From assembly GCF_003056305.1 (NCBI RefSeq), contig NZ_PYVX01000006.1, positions 62,001 through 126,000 of the forward strand: a DNA stretch of 64,000 bases, written 5' to 3'. The position numbers and the translations under genes were made by a program. Origin of the DNA: Halomonas denitrificans (GTDB lineage Bacteria; Pseudomonadota; Gammaproteobacteria; Pseudomonadales; Halomonadaceae). The notes below the pieces were generated by a model. The model saw only the letters and a list, made by a program, of their open reading frames with translations. It had not been told where the DNA came from and did no database searches. Of this stretch, positions 40,377 through 49,912 are shown piece by piece; positions within the stretch are counted from its first letter, which is position 1; every line of letters begins with the position of its first letter.

Positions 40377-41248
40377 TGCGGCGCCGACTCCTCGGCCCGG
40401 ACCAGGCACCAGGCATCCAGCATGCGGCCCACCTCCAGGCGCCAGGGCTTCTGGTGGACGCCGAACACGTCCAGCACCCGCCGGCAGTTCAGCACCCGGC
40501 GCAGCGGCTGGTCGTGGTGGTGCTTGAGCGCCTTGGCGTTACCCAGGGCGACCCGCTCGCCGCGCCCCTCGAGGCGCGTGTCGAGCTGGGTGCGTACCAT
40601 CGAGACGAAGGTGTAGGCGCTCACCGGCTCGGTGCCGGCCAGGTGATAGCTGCCCCAGGCGTCGGCGCCGCAGTGCTGCTGCTGGAGCATGCCGATCAGC
40701 GCCATGGCCACGGCATCCGCCGAGGTCGGGCAGAAGATCACGTCGGACTCCGCCCGCACCTCGCCGCCCTCGATGAAGGTGTCGAGCAGCTCGCCGAGCC
40801 AGGCGTGGCTGCCCTCCAAGGCGAACAGCGGCCCCAGGCGCACGATCAGGTGGTGCGGCAGCTCGGCGCGGATGCGATCGCCGGTGCGCACCAGCCGCCG
40901 CAGGCCGTCGTCCCGGGGCTCGGGAATCACGTGCTCGTCGATGGGCACGTCGAAGCCGTCCTCGTAGAGCTGGTCGGAGACGCACCACACCAGCGGGATA
41001 TCCGCCTCGCGACACAGCTCCATGCAGGCCTCGACCGCTTCGGCGTGCGCCGTGACGGCCGCCGGCTCGGCGCTGAGCGGCCGGGAGAGCGGCGGGATCA
41101 CCAGCGCATCCGGGCGCAGCGACTCGAGGCGCTCCGGCGTGGTCTGCAACGCCGGCTCGATGGTGAGCTCGGTATCGCTGCGCCGGTTGGCCTCGCGGGC
41201 CATCGCCAGGCTCAGGCAGTGGCCGGCCTCCAGAATCAGCAGCTTCAC
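40373..41248 (-). CDS. RmlD-like sugar-nucleotide-binding/NAD(P) protein, atypical Rossmann loop
   Basis: 291-residue protein resembling the dTDP-4-dehydrorhamnose reductase (RmlD) family: SDQLYEDGFDVPIDE matches the S-T-D-x-V-(Y/F) segment and SYHLAGTEPVSAYTF the C-terminal half. The glycine-rich GxxGxxG loop is missing; the N-terminus reads MKLLILEAGHCLSLAM. NAD(P) binding may be lost or altered. It starts at GTG (41248) with GAGGAG upstream and is coupled to plsC by ATGA. Role unknown. Confidence 0.68.
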   Translation of the reverse strand: MKLLILEAGHCLSLAMAREANRRSDTELTIEPALQTTPERLESLRPDALVIPPLSRPLSAEPAAVTAHAEAVEACMELCREADIPLVWCVSDQLYEDGFDVPIDEHVIPEPRDDGLRRLVRTGDRIRAELPHHLIVRLGPLFALEGSHAWLGELLDTFIEGGEVRAESDVIFCPTSADAVAMALIGMLQQQHCGADAWGSYHLAGTEPVSAYTFVSMVRTQLDTRLEGRGERVALGNAKALKHHHDQPLRRVLNCRRVLDVFGVHQKPWRLEVGRMLDAWCLVRAEESAPQ

Positions 41249-41944
41249 GGCATCTCCTCGGCTAGCGCCCGATCAGAACGGTTATTAGCACCTTCCTGCA
41301 CATCGAGAGATCGAGCGTACCGCCTAAACACATGATTTATCGGATAATTCACAAGATAGACCCACTTCATACGCAACACTATCCACCTGTTTTGTTGAGT
41401 TCCGGGCATTTTGGCGCTGTTGGTAGGGCTATGATCAACATTTTGCCCCTGCAAGCCGCTCAACACCCTACTCACGCTGCGAGCATAAGAGTGCTCATCG
41501 CGACCGTCACCTAGGCAGGCGGGCTGGATAAATGCTGCGCGACTTAGCGTGCCAGTTGACGAGAGGCTGCACCGCTGCCCGCCAACGTACATACACTCTC
41601 TATTGCGGGAGCGCTCCTGTCCCGTAGATAGGGGCTCAGCTACCGCTCAAACTCACTGGATATAGATCGGACACTGTCCTAGCCAGCCAGCTGAATTTTA
41701 ACAGGCATGGGTCACCCCGGCGACGTCACGGGAATGATGGCTCACAGGGTGTACCCAATGAGTCGTCAGCGGTAAGAGCATCGGAGCATGAGTCGAGTCT
41801 GTGGAAACGATAAGGGCGACAAAACTGATTTCTTGTCGGCCATACTCTGTCTGTTGAAGACCCGTCGTTTCCGGAGCGGTGCCATATTGCGGTTTCTAGC
41901 ACGTTCCTCCCCTTGGCTATAACAAGCTTACGGGGTGGAGTGGC
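41249..41944. other. Intergenic region at left edge of accessory island
   Basis: About 700 bp with no convincing gene. Base composition falls relative to the left flank, short ORFs have no ribosome-binding site, and no tRNA or clear attachment repeat was found. It marks the change from coupled housekeeping operons to the restriction/defence island and contains the promoter of the leftward RmlD-like/plsC pair. Confidence 0.5.
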
Positions 41945-43051
41945 TTAGGTAAGTTCGTCGCTGACGCACCAGCCCTGCTTCAGGCGCTCCACGGTGTGCG
42001 ACCACTTTGGCGTGGTGGGCTTGCAGACGGTGTTTTGGTTGCCGAACAGGCCGACCTCGCTGAACGCTTCCTTTCGACTGACGGTGTGCAGCCAACGCAC
42101 CGGCACCAGGAATTCGGCCTCTTCCTCGTCATCGCCTATCTGACGGTAGAGCTGGTGATACTCCTCCCTGGAGGCAATCTCCATCAGGGTCTTGCTGCCT
42201 TCCTCGGTATCGAAGCGATACTTGTTTGCCCGGCAGCGCTCACCGATCACCTCACCGACGCCCACGTAACCGGTCTTGGGGATGTTGACCCAGACACGAT
42301 CGCCTTCGGACAGCATGGAGAGCGTCTTGGAGTACCAGGCCGCACCGCCGCCGGCGATGAAGCCGTAACGACGAGCGAGCTCCCAGGGGCGGTCGTCGCC
42401 GAAGGAGGCGTAGAACTCGCCGTTCCAGGGCTCCTTCCCCGCCTTGCGGCTTGTGGGCTGGCTGGGCTCATCCGGGTCGATCATCCAGGCGCGGCTCAGG
42501 TAGCGGTTGCCGCCATCCTCGAAGGCCGCGAAGAACATCGCGTTGATCGATAGCTGGGCGTGCGCGTTGAGGTAGGTGATGATGCGCTCGCTGCTGGCAT
42601 CGAGCCGGGTGGCCACGACCACCAGCTGATGGCTTTCGTTGAGGGTAACGCTGTCCAATGCGATGCCGAACTTGGCCTCGAAGGCCTCGTCCAGGGTGGC
42701 GTGGGGCCGATCAAAGCGCTCGGCAAACGCCTGGTAGATCTCGATCAGCTGATAGTCGGCCAGGGTGACCACCCAGGAGGCGTAGTCGATGGCCTGGGCC
42801 ACCACGTCCCGCGGGGTCTTGTCGCGCTTGAGCTCGATGATGACGACGTTGCCGTTGGCATCGATCGCCAGCAGGTCGATGAACTTGTCGAAGGCGGTGC
42901 GCACCTGGCGGCCGATCAACAGCCAGTCGCGGTTGAGGATCGAGACGTCCTGCATGATCTGCTCTTCCAGTAGCCCCTCGTCGGCCAGCCCCGTTGGCTG
43001 CAGCTTCTGCGGTGTGTCTCCCAGCTTCCAGATCCCTTGTTCGATCGCCAT
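41945..43051 (-). CDS. NucS-like (DUF91) PD-(D/E)XK nuclease with C-terminal PUA/EVE-like domain
   Basis: 368-residue protein. The N-terminal half has a NucS/DUF91-type nuclease core: LLEEQIMQDVSIL, then FIDLLAIDANGNVVIIELKR (Asp and Glu-Leu-Lys of the active site) and the AQAIDYASWV helix. The C-terminal half has WYSKTLSMLSEGDRVWVNIP and TGYVGVGEV, reminiscent of PUA/EVE-like modified-base binding domains; this second match is tentative. It lies beside a type I restriction operon but is not contiguous with it (208-bp AT-rich gap). It may cleave modified or mismatched DNA. Confidence 0.75.
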   Translation of the reverse strand: MAIEQGIWKLGDTPQKLQPTGLADEGLLEEQIMQDVSILNRDWLLIGRQVRTAFDKFIDLLAIDANGNVVIIELKRDKTPRDVVAQAIDYASWVVTLADYQLIEIYQAFAERFDRPHATLDEAFEAKFGIALDSVTLNESHQLVVVATRLDASSERIITYLNAHAQLSINAMFFAAFEDGGNRYLSRAWMIDPDEPSQPTSRKAGKEPWNGEFYASFGDDRPWELARRYGFIAGGGAAWYSKTLSMLSEGDRVWVNIPKTGYVGVGEVIGERCRANKYRFDTEEGSKTLMEIASREEYHQLYRQIGDDEEEAEFLVPVRWLHTVSRKEAFSEVGLFGNQNTVCKPTTPKWSHTVERLKQGWCVSDELT

Positions 43052-43259
43052 ATCTACTCCTGATGCGCGAGTACTCGAATAATTATCAACAGCTTAAAAC
43101 GGGGCTTTTCGATGGAAAATACTTGCCTTCTACTTTATTTCTAACAACTCAGAACTACTCATATTAGTTATTGTGTGTTTTAGTGGAAATCAAAGACTGT
43201 CTTTTCCGAAATGACTGCGACGACATCCCTGAATATCAAGCCTTTATCTATGCAACAAG

Positions 43260-43967
43260 CTACCAAGAAACCTGTGTAGGAGAGAATTGATTGCAGAATG
43301 GGCATCTGGCACCCTGCTCGTGACGCATCAGTGTGACTGTGAAATCACGATTGCATCTGTCGCATTGTTGCATGATAGTCTTGACTACCTTGAAGCCATC
43401 CAATCGGCTTTTCTCACGCCTTTCGAAGTCCTCGCGCTCTCTCTGCAGTCTTGCCTTCCTTTCCTCTTCCCTGCGCAGCTCTCTGAGTTCCTCATTTTTC
43501 TCATATTCAAATAGCTTCCTGTGCCTTTCGGCTTCGGCTTTTGGATCTACTTCCTCTCTCTCTGGGTAGACATACCAGTCAATATCTGGTGAGAAAGGCT
43601 GGCGGTTTTCCTCGCTGCCAGCATGATCCTGAGCACCTTTGGTTGACGTCATCAAGTCTAAAAGTGAATCCGCGAAGTGTTTGATAACTACCTGAGCGAC
43701 TTTCGGGTCCACCCTGAAGAACTCGCGGCTTTTGTCAACACGTAACTCCGAGAAATATCGGTGTGTACTCCACTCTACCCAGCGGCAATCCATGACCCAC
43801 AACTTGTAGTTAACACACCAGTAACCAGGCACTCCCGTGCCGGAAATGTCTCTTGCACGTTGTTCTGGACTTCCTTTAGTCATTCCTATCTTAACCATGT
43901 TTTTCATAGCATGGTTCGTCATGATATAGACATGACCTGACTTTTCGGGAGTGATAGATTCATTCAT
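43260..43967 (-). CDS. GIY-YIG (T5orf172/MUG113-like) protein with C-terminal zinc ribbon
   Basis: 235-residue protein. The N-terminal GIY-YIG-like domain has GHVYIMTNHAMKNMVKIGMT (VYI and KIG strands) and EWSTHRYFSELRVDKSREFF, as in T5orf172/MUG113 proteins. A long charged coiled coil (about residues 140-205) leads to a zinc ribbon with QQCDRCNRDF and ARCPFCNQF. The start at 43967 overlaps the hsdS stop as ATGA, making it the fourth gene of the type I restriction operon. Its GC content is clearly lower than that of hsdM and hsdR. It may be an accessory nuclease or DNA-sensing factor. Confidence 0.78.
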   Translation of the reverse strand: MNESITPEKSGHVYIMTNHAMKNMVKIGMTKGSPEQRARDISGTGVPGYWCVNYKLWVMDCRWVEWSTHRYFSELRVDKSREFFRVDPKVAQVVIKHFADSLLDLMTSTKGAQDHAGSEENRQPFSPDIDWYVYPEREEVDPKAEAERHRKLFEYEKNEELRELRREEERKARLQREREDFERREKSRLDGFKVVKTIMQQCDRCNRDFTVTLMRHEQGARCPFCNQFSPTQVSW

Positions 43968-45721
43968 AACACAGCCTGTTCCACCACCGCCTCGGCTAGC
44001 TGAGCGCGGGTTCCGCCCGCCTCGCCCAAGCGAACCTTGAGTTCGTCGCAAAGGGCCATCAATTCGTCGGCTTTTTCAACGATGCGTTTCTGTTCTTCCA
44101 GTGGTGGAAGAGCTATATGCATTGCTAGCCAAGCCGGGTAATAGATGGTTTGGTGAACGGCTCCCTTACTAAACCTTCCCATTGCAGGCCTCTCTGCAAT
44201 TAAGACAAGCCTGAGCCAGTTCGAGGATATTGCATCTGAAGGAACCCAGTTAACAAAGTCTTGGCTTGTTGCCATGGCTTTACCCATGATAACTACATAG
44301 CCAACAGATGCAGTTCGACTGAAGCAGACCGTTCCTGCTGGCAGCAATCTTGCAGCCGAGTTCTCTAAGCCCTGTTCATTTATTGTCTGTATGGTCTCGT
44401 AAATAACGCCATCATTACTAGCCCTGGCATCTTTTATACCAATCCAAGGAATACTTCCACCCCACCACTCGGCATGATTTCTGCTCGGGGTATGGCCACT
44501 TTCTAAGCGTGCGATACTGACTAAAGGCACCCACTCCCACCCGTTTGGAACAGGCAAACCTGGATGGTTTATAGAGAGCCCAAAGTTTCCTGCTATTACC
44601 TCGTTACTTCTCTTTTTATAGCGTGCAGGTTTGGGCAGTTCTGGCAACTTCTCCAACATTCCAGGTACCGGCTCATCGTTGGGATCTTGCGGCACCAGCC
44701 GCCCCATCACCGCCAGCTGGAGGATGGTCTGCTTGAGCTTGTCGATGCTGGCTTCGGTGGTAAAAAGGGTATCGAAGTGCTCGGCGATGCGGACCCAGTT
44801 CTCGCCCAGCTCGGCGGCATCCGCGGAGTGGGTCAGGGCATCTAGGAGGGTGTCGACCACCACCTCATGGGCTTCCAGCTGATCCCCGACCTGCTGCTCC
44901 AGCCGGTCGCAGAGGGTCATCAGCTCGTCGACTTTGTCGACGATGCGTTTTTGTTCACTCAGAGGTGGAAATGGAAAGGGCTGAACAGAAAACTCATTGA
45001 ACTTCAAGCTCTCTACTGTCGTGCCTGTTTTTGTAAGACTTTCTAATATGAAGCGCTCAAAGCCCCAAGATAGTATTTGAACATACCTTGCCATCTCTGG
45101 CATGTATAGCTTCAGAGCTTTAAGGTCTTGATTGATTGTGCAGCTTTCGCGAGAAATTGCCGTAGGAAACATTCGCCTCAAGATGCCGCTACGCACGACA
45201 AATAGCACAGTGTCTTCAGGAAGAAGCTCGAGCCCCCCTGTCATTGTCGCGGAATGGGTTACGTGATCTTCTGTGTTCGTTACCTCGGCCATCTTCATAT
45301 CTTTGGGAGTGACCCATGGGATATCACCATCCCAAAATTCGCTCTTGGATTTACTTGGTGTCTTACCTCCGCAGAACACACCTAAATGGGATAGTGTCAC
45401 GGCTTCCCATCCCACTGGCACTGGGGCTGGAAGCTCCTCCAGAGAAACCTTAGGCAACTTCTTAGGTTTCTTGATCTGCCCTTCCTTCACCAGCCGGGCC
45501 TTCTCCTCTGTAATACGCTCCAACAGCACGCTGGCGGGCTCGTCATTTGGGTCCTGCTCGACCAGCTTGCCGCGCACGGCCAGCTCCAGGATCAGCTCCC
45601 GCAGCTTCTTGATGCCGGTCAGCTCGACCTTCCCGTTGTTGCCCCGCCCGGCGCTGCTCTTGTGGGTGACGGCACCGGTCCATAGGTCGAGGTGGTCGGT
45701 GATCAGCTCCCGCACGCTCAT
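43964..45721 (-). CDS. hsdS: Type I restriction-modification specificity subunit HsdS
   Basis: 585-residue specificity subunit with two target-recognition domains. The duplicated conserved regions are visible: LRELILELAVRGKLVEQDP and LKQTILQLAVMGRLVPQDP before the TRDs, and PLSEQKRIVDKVDELMTLCD and PLEEQKRIVEKADELMALCD after them. The TRDs are AT-richer than the conserved regions, consistent with horizontal exchange. It overlaps hsdM and the GIY-YIG gene by ATGA. Confidence 0.93.
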   Translation of the reverse strand: MSVRELITDHLDLWTGAVTHKSSAGRGNNGKVELTGIKKLRELILELAVRGKLVEQDPNDEPASVLLERITEEKARLVKEGQIKKPKKLPKVSLEELPAPVPVGWEAVTLSHLGVFCGGKTPSKSKSEFWDGDIPWVTPKDMKMAEVTNTEDHVTHSATMTGGLELLPEDTVLFVVRSGILRRMFPTAISRESCTINQDLKALKLYMPEMARYVQILSWGFERFILESLTKTGTTVESLKFNEFSVQPFPFPPLSEQKRIVDKVDELMTLCDRLEQQVGDQLEAHEVVVDTLLDALTHSADAAELGENWVRIAEHFDTLFTTEASIDKLKQTILQLAVMGRLVPQDPNDEPVPGMLEKLPELPKPARYKKRSNEVIAGNFGLSINHPGLPVPNGWEWVPLVSIARLESGHTPSRNHAEWWGGSIPWIGIKDARASNDGVIYETIQTINEQGLENSAARLLPAGTVCFSRTASVGYVVIMGKAMATSQDFVNWVPSDAISSNWLRLVLIAERPAMGRFSKGAVHQTIYYPAWLAMHIALPPLEEQKRIVEKADELMALCDELKVRLGEAGGTRAQLAEAVVEQAVL

Positions 45722-47226
45722 GCCTGCTCCTCCTGTTCCTGCTTCTGTTCCTGCTGCTGGGAGGAGTGGCCCAGGGCGTCGTCGAGGATGTCCTTGAGCT
45801 GGTCGCGAAGCTCCTGGATCTCGGCCTGCTGCTGGGCGTACTGTGCCAGCAGTTCGTCGGGGTCGTGACTGATCTGCTCGCCTTGGTAAGGATTCTTGAT
45901 GTCCAGGTTGTAGTGGCGCGCCTGGATCTCCTCGACAGGCACCCGCCAGGCCTGATGGGTCTCTTCCCGGGCGGTGAAGCCGTCGCTTTCATCGCCCCAC
46001 CAGTCGATCTCGGCCTGGAACTCCTCGACCTTCATGGGGCGGGTCTTGCTGTAGTTCTTCACGCCCTCGGGGTAGGGATGCTCGTAGTACCACACCGCCT
46101 CGGTGGGCTGGCCCTTGGTGAAGAAAAGCAGGTTGGTCTTGATGCCGGTATAGGGGTTAAACACGCCGTTGGGCAGCCGGACGATGGTGTGCAGGTTGCA
46201 CTCGGTGAGCAGCTTCTCCTTGAGGCGAGTCTTCATGCCCTCGCCGAACAGGAAGCCGTCCGGCAGCACCACGGCGGCACGGCCGCCGTCCTTCAGCAGG
46301 TGGATGAACAGCGTCATGAAGAGGTCGGCGGTCTCGCGGGTGCGGAAGGCCTGGGGGAAATTGGTCTCAATGCCGTCCTCCTCCATGCCGCCGAAGGGCG
46401 GGTTGGCGACGATGACGTCGACCCGCTCCCTGGGCCCCCAGTCGCGCAGCGGCCGGGCCAGGGTGTTGTCGTGCTTGACCTGATCGGGCACCTCGATGCC
46501 GTGGAGGATCAGGTTGGTGGTGGCCAACAGGTGGGGCAGCGGCTTCTTCTCCACCCCGTGGATGGTGCGTTGGAGGGTCTGCTCGTCTTCCGGGGTCTTC
46601 ACGTACTGCTTGCGCTTGTGATCGATGGTGCAGGTGAGGAAGCCGCCGGTGCCGCAAGCCGGGTCCATCACGCTCTCGTCGAGCTTGGGATCGACTCGGT
46701 TCACCATGAAGCGGGTCACCGCGCGCGGAGTGTAGAACTCGCCGGCGTTACCGGCGCTCTGCAGGTCCTTGAGGATCTGCTCGTACATGTCGCCCAGCTC
46801 GTGGCGCTCGCTGGCCTTGTTGAAGTTAATGCCGTCCTGCAGCTTGTTGATGACCTGACGCATCAGCTGGCCGGACTTCATGTAATTGTAGGCGTCCTCG
46901 AAGACGTTGCGGACCACCACGCCGCGGTAGTCGTCGCCGCGGGCCTGGAGCTGCTGCAGGCCGGGGAAGAGCATGGTGTCGACGAACTCCTTGAGCTCAT
47001 CGCCGGTCATACCCTCCGGATCGGCGGCCCAGTGTCGCCAGCGCAGCGGCTCGGGAATCGGCGAGCGGTAGTCCTCATTGAGGATTTCCCACTCCTGCTC
47101 CCGGTCGTCGAAGATCTTCAGGAACAGCATCCAGACCAGCTGGCCGATGCGCTGGGCGTCGCCGTCCACGCCGACGTCCTTGCGCATGATGTCCTGGATG
47201 GATTTGATGGTGGTGCTGATGGCCAT
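45718..47226 (-). CDS. hsdM: Type I restriction-modification DNA methyltransferase HsdM
   Basis: 502-residue N6-adenine methyltransferase. The SAM motif DPACGTGGFL and catalytic NPPF (VANPPFGGMEE) are intact, and an N-terminal HsdM helical domain precedes them. The C-terminus is a Gln/Glu-rich coiled tail. The start at 47226 (MAISTTIKSIQDIMRKD) is family-like. It is 90 bp downstream of hsdR and overlaps hsdS. Confidence 0.94.
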   Translation of the reverse strand: MAISTTIKSIQDIMRKDVGVDGDAQRIGQLVWMLFLKIFDDREQEWEILNEDYRSPIPEPLRWRHWAADPEGMTGDELKEFVDTMLFPGLQQLQARGDDYRGVVVRNVFEDAYNYMKSGQLMRQVINKLQDGINFNKASERHELGDMYEQILKDLQSAGNAGEFYTPRAVTRFMVNRVDPKLDESVMDPACGTGGFLTCTIDHKRKQYVKTPEDEQTLQRTIHGVEKKPLPHLLATTNLILHGIEVPDQVKHDNTLARPLRDWGPRERVDVIVANPPFGGMEEDGIETNFPQAFRTRETADLFMTLFIHLLKDGGRAAVVLPDGFLFGEGMKTRLKEKLLTECNLHTIVRLPNGVFNPYTGIKTNLLFFTKGQPTEAVWYYEHPYPEGVKNYSKTRPMKVEEFQAEIDWWGDESDGFTAREETHQAWRVPVEEIQARHYNLDIKNPYQGEQISHDPDELLAQYAQQQAEIQELRDQLKDILDDALGHSSQQQEQKQEQEEQA

Positions 47227-47316
47227 GAGTCGAGAGCTTCCTTGGTGTCTGTTGCAATGACGCCGGCTCACCCACTGGGAGTGGCCGGCATCAGGGTGTG
47301 CATAGCATAACCGCGA

Positions 47317-49755
47317 TCAGCTGCCGGACTGGTAGAGGGCCTCTTCCAGTTCGTGGACTGCGCGGGTATAGCCGGGCTTTCCGCCGAAAGCGGTGACCAG
47401 CTCCGTGACCGTGCCGATCTGGCTGAAGGGAGCGACGTTGAGGACGTTGATGTCTTCGATAGGCACGATGCCGGCATCGGCATACTTGTCGACCAGGGAT
47501 TCCAGCACCTGGCGGGCCTGGCCTTCATAGCGGCCGAAGATGTCGCGCTTCCTCACCTGCTCGGCGCGCTCGCGGCGGGTCAGCGGCGGGCGGTCGAAGG
47601 CGATGTGGCAGATCACGTCGAAGGGGTCGGGCTCGTCGCCGAGTCGGTCGCCCAGCTCCTTGATCAGGTCGTCCCAGAAGACGCCGTTCTCCTCCAACTC
47701 GTCGAGGATTGCCTGCTTGCGCTCGGCATCCTGCCAGCGGCGCAGGAAGTCATCCAGGGAGGCGAACTGCTCTTTCACTTTCTTGCGGGTGTAATCGCGC
47801 AGGCTCTCGGTGATCAGGTCGCCATTCGCATCGAGGTACTGCACCCGCTCGGCCACCACGCTGACCTCGACGTCGTCGACCACGTACTTGACCCGCTTGC
47901 CGGGGCCCTCGTCATTACCGAAGTCGGCCCCAGTGATAGTGTCGTCAGTCTGCCAGGTCTCGCCGGGCTCGACCTCGTAGTCGCCTTCCACCTCGGCGAC
48001 CCCGTCGACCGGCTGGCCGGCGTCCGGGTGATCGTCGTCGCTGATCTCGTCATCCGGCACGATGGGGGCATCGTCGCCCTTGGGCTGGTAGACCTTCACC
48101 GGCTCGCCGTCGAAGTCGGGGTCGGCAAACAGCTCGGTGGCCTTCTTGAAGTCGAGGATGGTGAACCAGTGCTTGTGGTAGTCGTCGTTGATGCGAGTGC
48201 CGCGGCCGATGATCTGCTTGAACTCGGTCATCGACTGGATGCGCTGGTCGAGCACGATCAGCTTGCAGGTCTGGGCGTCGACGCCGGTGGTCATCAGCTT
48301 GCTGGTGGTGGCGATGACCGGATAGCGCGCTTCCGGGTCGATGAAGTTGTCGAGCTCAGCCTTGCCTTCATTCTCGTCGCCGGTGATGCGCATCACGTAC
48401 TTACGGTTCTCGGCGACTCGCTTGGGGTTCAGGTTCACCAGCGCCTGGCGCATGCGCTCGGCGTGGTCAATGTCCTCGCAGAAGACGATGGTCTTCTGGT
48501 AGGGGTCGCTGTTCTCCAGGAACTCGGTGACCTTTCGGGCCACCAGCTCGCTGCGTTTCTTGAGGACCAGCTGCCTGTCGAAATCCTTCTGGTTGTAGAT
48601 GCGGTCCTCGATCTCCTGGCCCAGCGCGTCACGCTGGCCCTTGCTGGGCCGCCAGCCCTGCAGATCGCGGTCGATATCCACCCGCACCACCTTGTAGGGG
48701 GCGAGGAAGCCATCCTCGATGCCCTGCTTGAGCGAGTAGGTGTAGACCGGCTCACCGAAGTAGTCGATGTTGGAGACCTCCTTGGTCTCCTTGGGCGTGG
48801 CGGTTAGACCGATGTGGGTGGCCGAGGAGAAGTATTCCAGGATCGCGCGCCAGGCGGAGTCCACGGCGGCGCTGCCGCGGTGGCATTCGTCGATCACCAC
48901 CAGGTCGAAGAAGTCCGGCGAGAACTGCTTGTAAATGTTCTTGTCTTCCTCGCTGCCGGTCACCGCCTGATAGAGCGAGAGATAGATCTCGTAGGACGGG
49001 TCCACCGTGCGGTTGGTGACCTTGGTCATCGCCTGGCCAAATGGCTTGAAGTCGTTGTTCTTGGTCTGGTCGACCAGGATGTTGCGATCGGCGAGAAAGA
49101 GGATGCGTTTCTTCTGCTTGGCCTTCCACAGCCGCCAGATGATCTGGAAGGCGGTGAAGGTCTTGCCGGTGCCGGTGGCCATCACCAGCAGGATGCGGTC
49201 CTGGCCGCGGGCCACCGCCTCCACGGTGCGGTTGATGGCCACCGTCTGGTAGTAGCGTGGCGTTCGACCACTGCCGTCGTCGTAGAAGGGCTGCTCCACC
49301 ACTGTGCGCGCGGCCCGGCCGATGCCCTTGTGCTGGCAGTAGCGCTCCCACAGCGCTTCCGGTGAGGGGAAGTCGTCCAGGCCGAGCACGGTTTCGGTCT
49401 GCTCGCCCAGCCCGGTGCGGTCATGGAACAGGAAGCCGTCGCCGTTGCTTGCGAACACGAAGGGCACGTCCAGGGCATCGCTGTAGGCCAGCCCCTGCTG
49501 CATGCCGTCGCCTAGGCCGTGCTTGTTGTCCTTGGCCTCGATCACCGCGATGGGCTGGTTCTTCTGGAAGCTGAGCACGTAGTCGGCGCGACGCCGCTTG
49601 CCGCGGGTGTGCAGCCTGCCTCGCACGATGATGCGGCCATTGGTAAACGACACCTCCTCGCGCACCTGGGACTGGATATCCCAGCCGGCGCGCTCCAGCG
49701 CTGGCGTGATGAACTTGGTACAGATATCCCGTTCGCTGAGGGCCTTCTTGTCCAT
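47317..49755 (-). CDS. hsdR: Type I restriction endonuclease subunit HsdR
   Basis: 812-residue R subunit, the length of the EcoAI/EcoEI-like type IB class. The N-terminal PD-(D/E)XK nuclease includes RRADYVLSF and [15 protein letters not shown]. Helicase motifs are [11 protein letters not shown] (Walker A), [11 protein letters not shown] (motif II) and [11 protein letters not shown] (motif VI). All catalytic residues appear intact, so restriction should be active. First gene of hsdR-hsdM-hsdS-GIY-YIG; divergent from a PD-(D/E)XK gene. Confidence 0.95.
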   Translation of the reverse strand: MDKKALSERDICTKFITPALERAGWDIQSQVREEVSFTNGRIIVRGRLHTRGKRRRADYVLSFQKNQPIAVIEAKDNKHGLGDGMQQGLAYSDALDVPFVFASNGDGFLFHDRTGLGEQTETVLGLDDFPSPEALWERYCQHKGIGRAARTVVEQPFYDDGSGRTPRYYQTVAINRTVEAVARGQDRILLVMATGTGKTFTAFQIIWRLWKAKQKKRILFLADRNILVDQTKNNDFKPFGQAMTKVTNRTVDPSYEIYLSLYQAVTGSEEDKNIYKQFSPDFFDLVVIDECHRGSAAVDSAWRAILEYFSSATHIGLTATPKETKEVSNIDYFGEPVYTYSLKQGIEDGFLAPYKVVRVDIDRDLQGWRPSKGQRDALGQEIEDRIYNQKDFDRQLVLKKRSELVARKVTEFLENSDPYQKTIVFCEDIDHAERMRQALVNLNPKRVAENRKYVMRITGDENEGKAELDNFIDPEARYPVIATTSKLMTTGVDAQTCKLIVLDQRIQSMTEFKQIIGRGTRINDDYHKHWFTILDFKKATELFADPDFDGEPVKVYQPKGDDAPIVPDDEISDDDHPDAGQPVDGVAEVEGDYEVEPGETWQTDDTITGADFGNDEGPGKRVKYVVDDVEVSVVAERVQYLDANGDLITESLRDYTRKKVKEQFASLDDFLRRWQDAERKQAILDELEENGVFWDDLIKELGDRLGDEPDPFDVICHIAFDRPPLTRRERAEQVRKRDIFGRYEGQARQVLESLVDKYADAGIVPIEDINVLNVAPFSQIGTVTELVTAFGGKPGYTRAVHELEEALYQSGS

Positions 49756-49912
49756 GGCAGCATCCTGCTCGTCGATGGAGGGTGGGCAGCTTTAGTTACC
49801 CAAGCTTACGCTACGCTAGAAGGCTAAGCATACTGTGCTAGGCTGGCCTTGCTACCTGTCGAGAACAGACAGCACCAAAACCGGCAGGAACACACAGGAT
49901 AGGAAACGCGCA

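Noticed and set aside
41245..41592. 115-codon minus-strand ORF at the island edge
   Set aside because: Unusual composition, overlaps the start of the RmlD-like gene, no ribosome-binding site and no family features.
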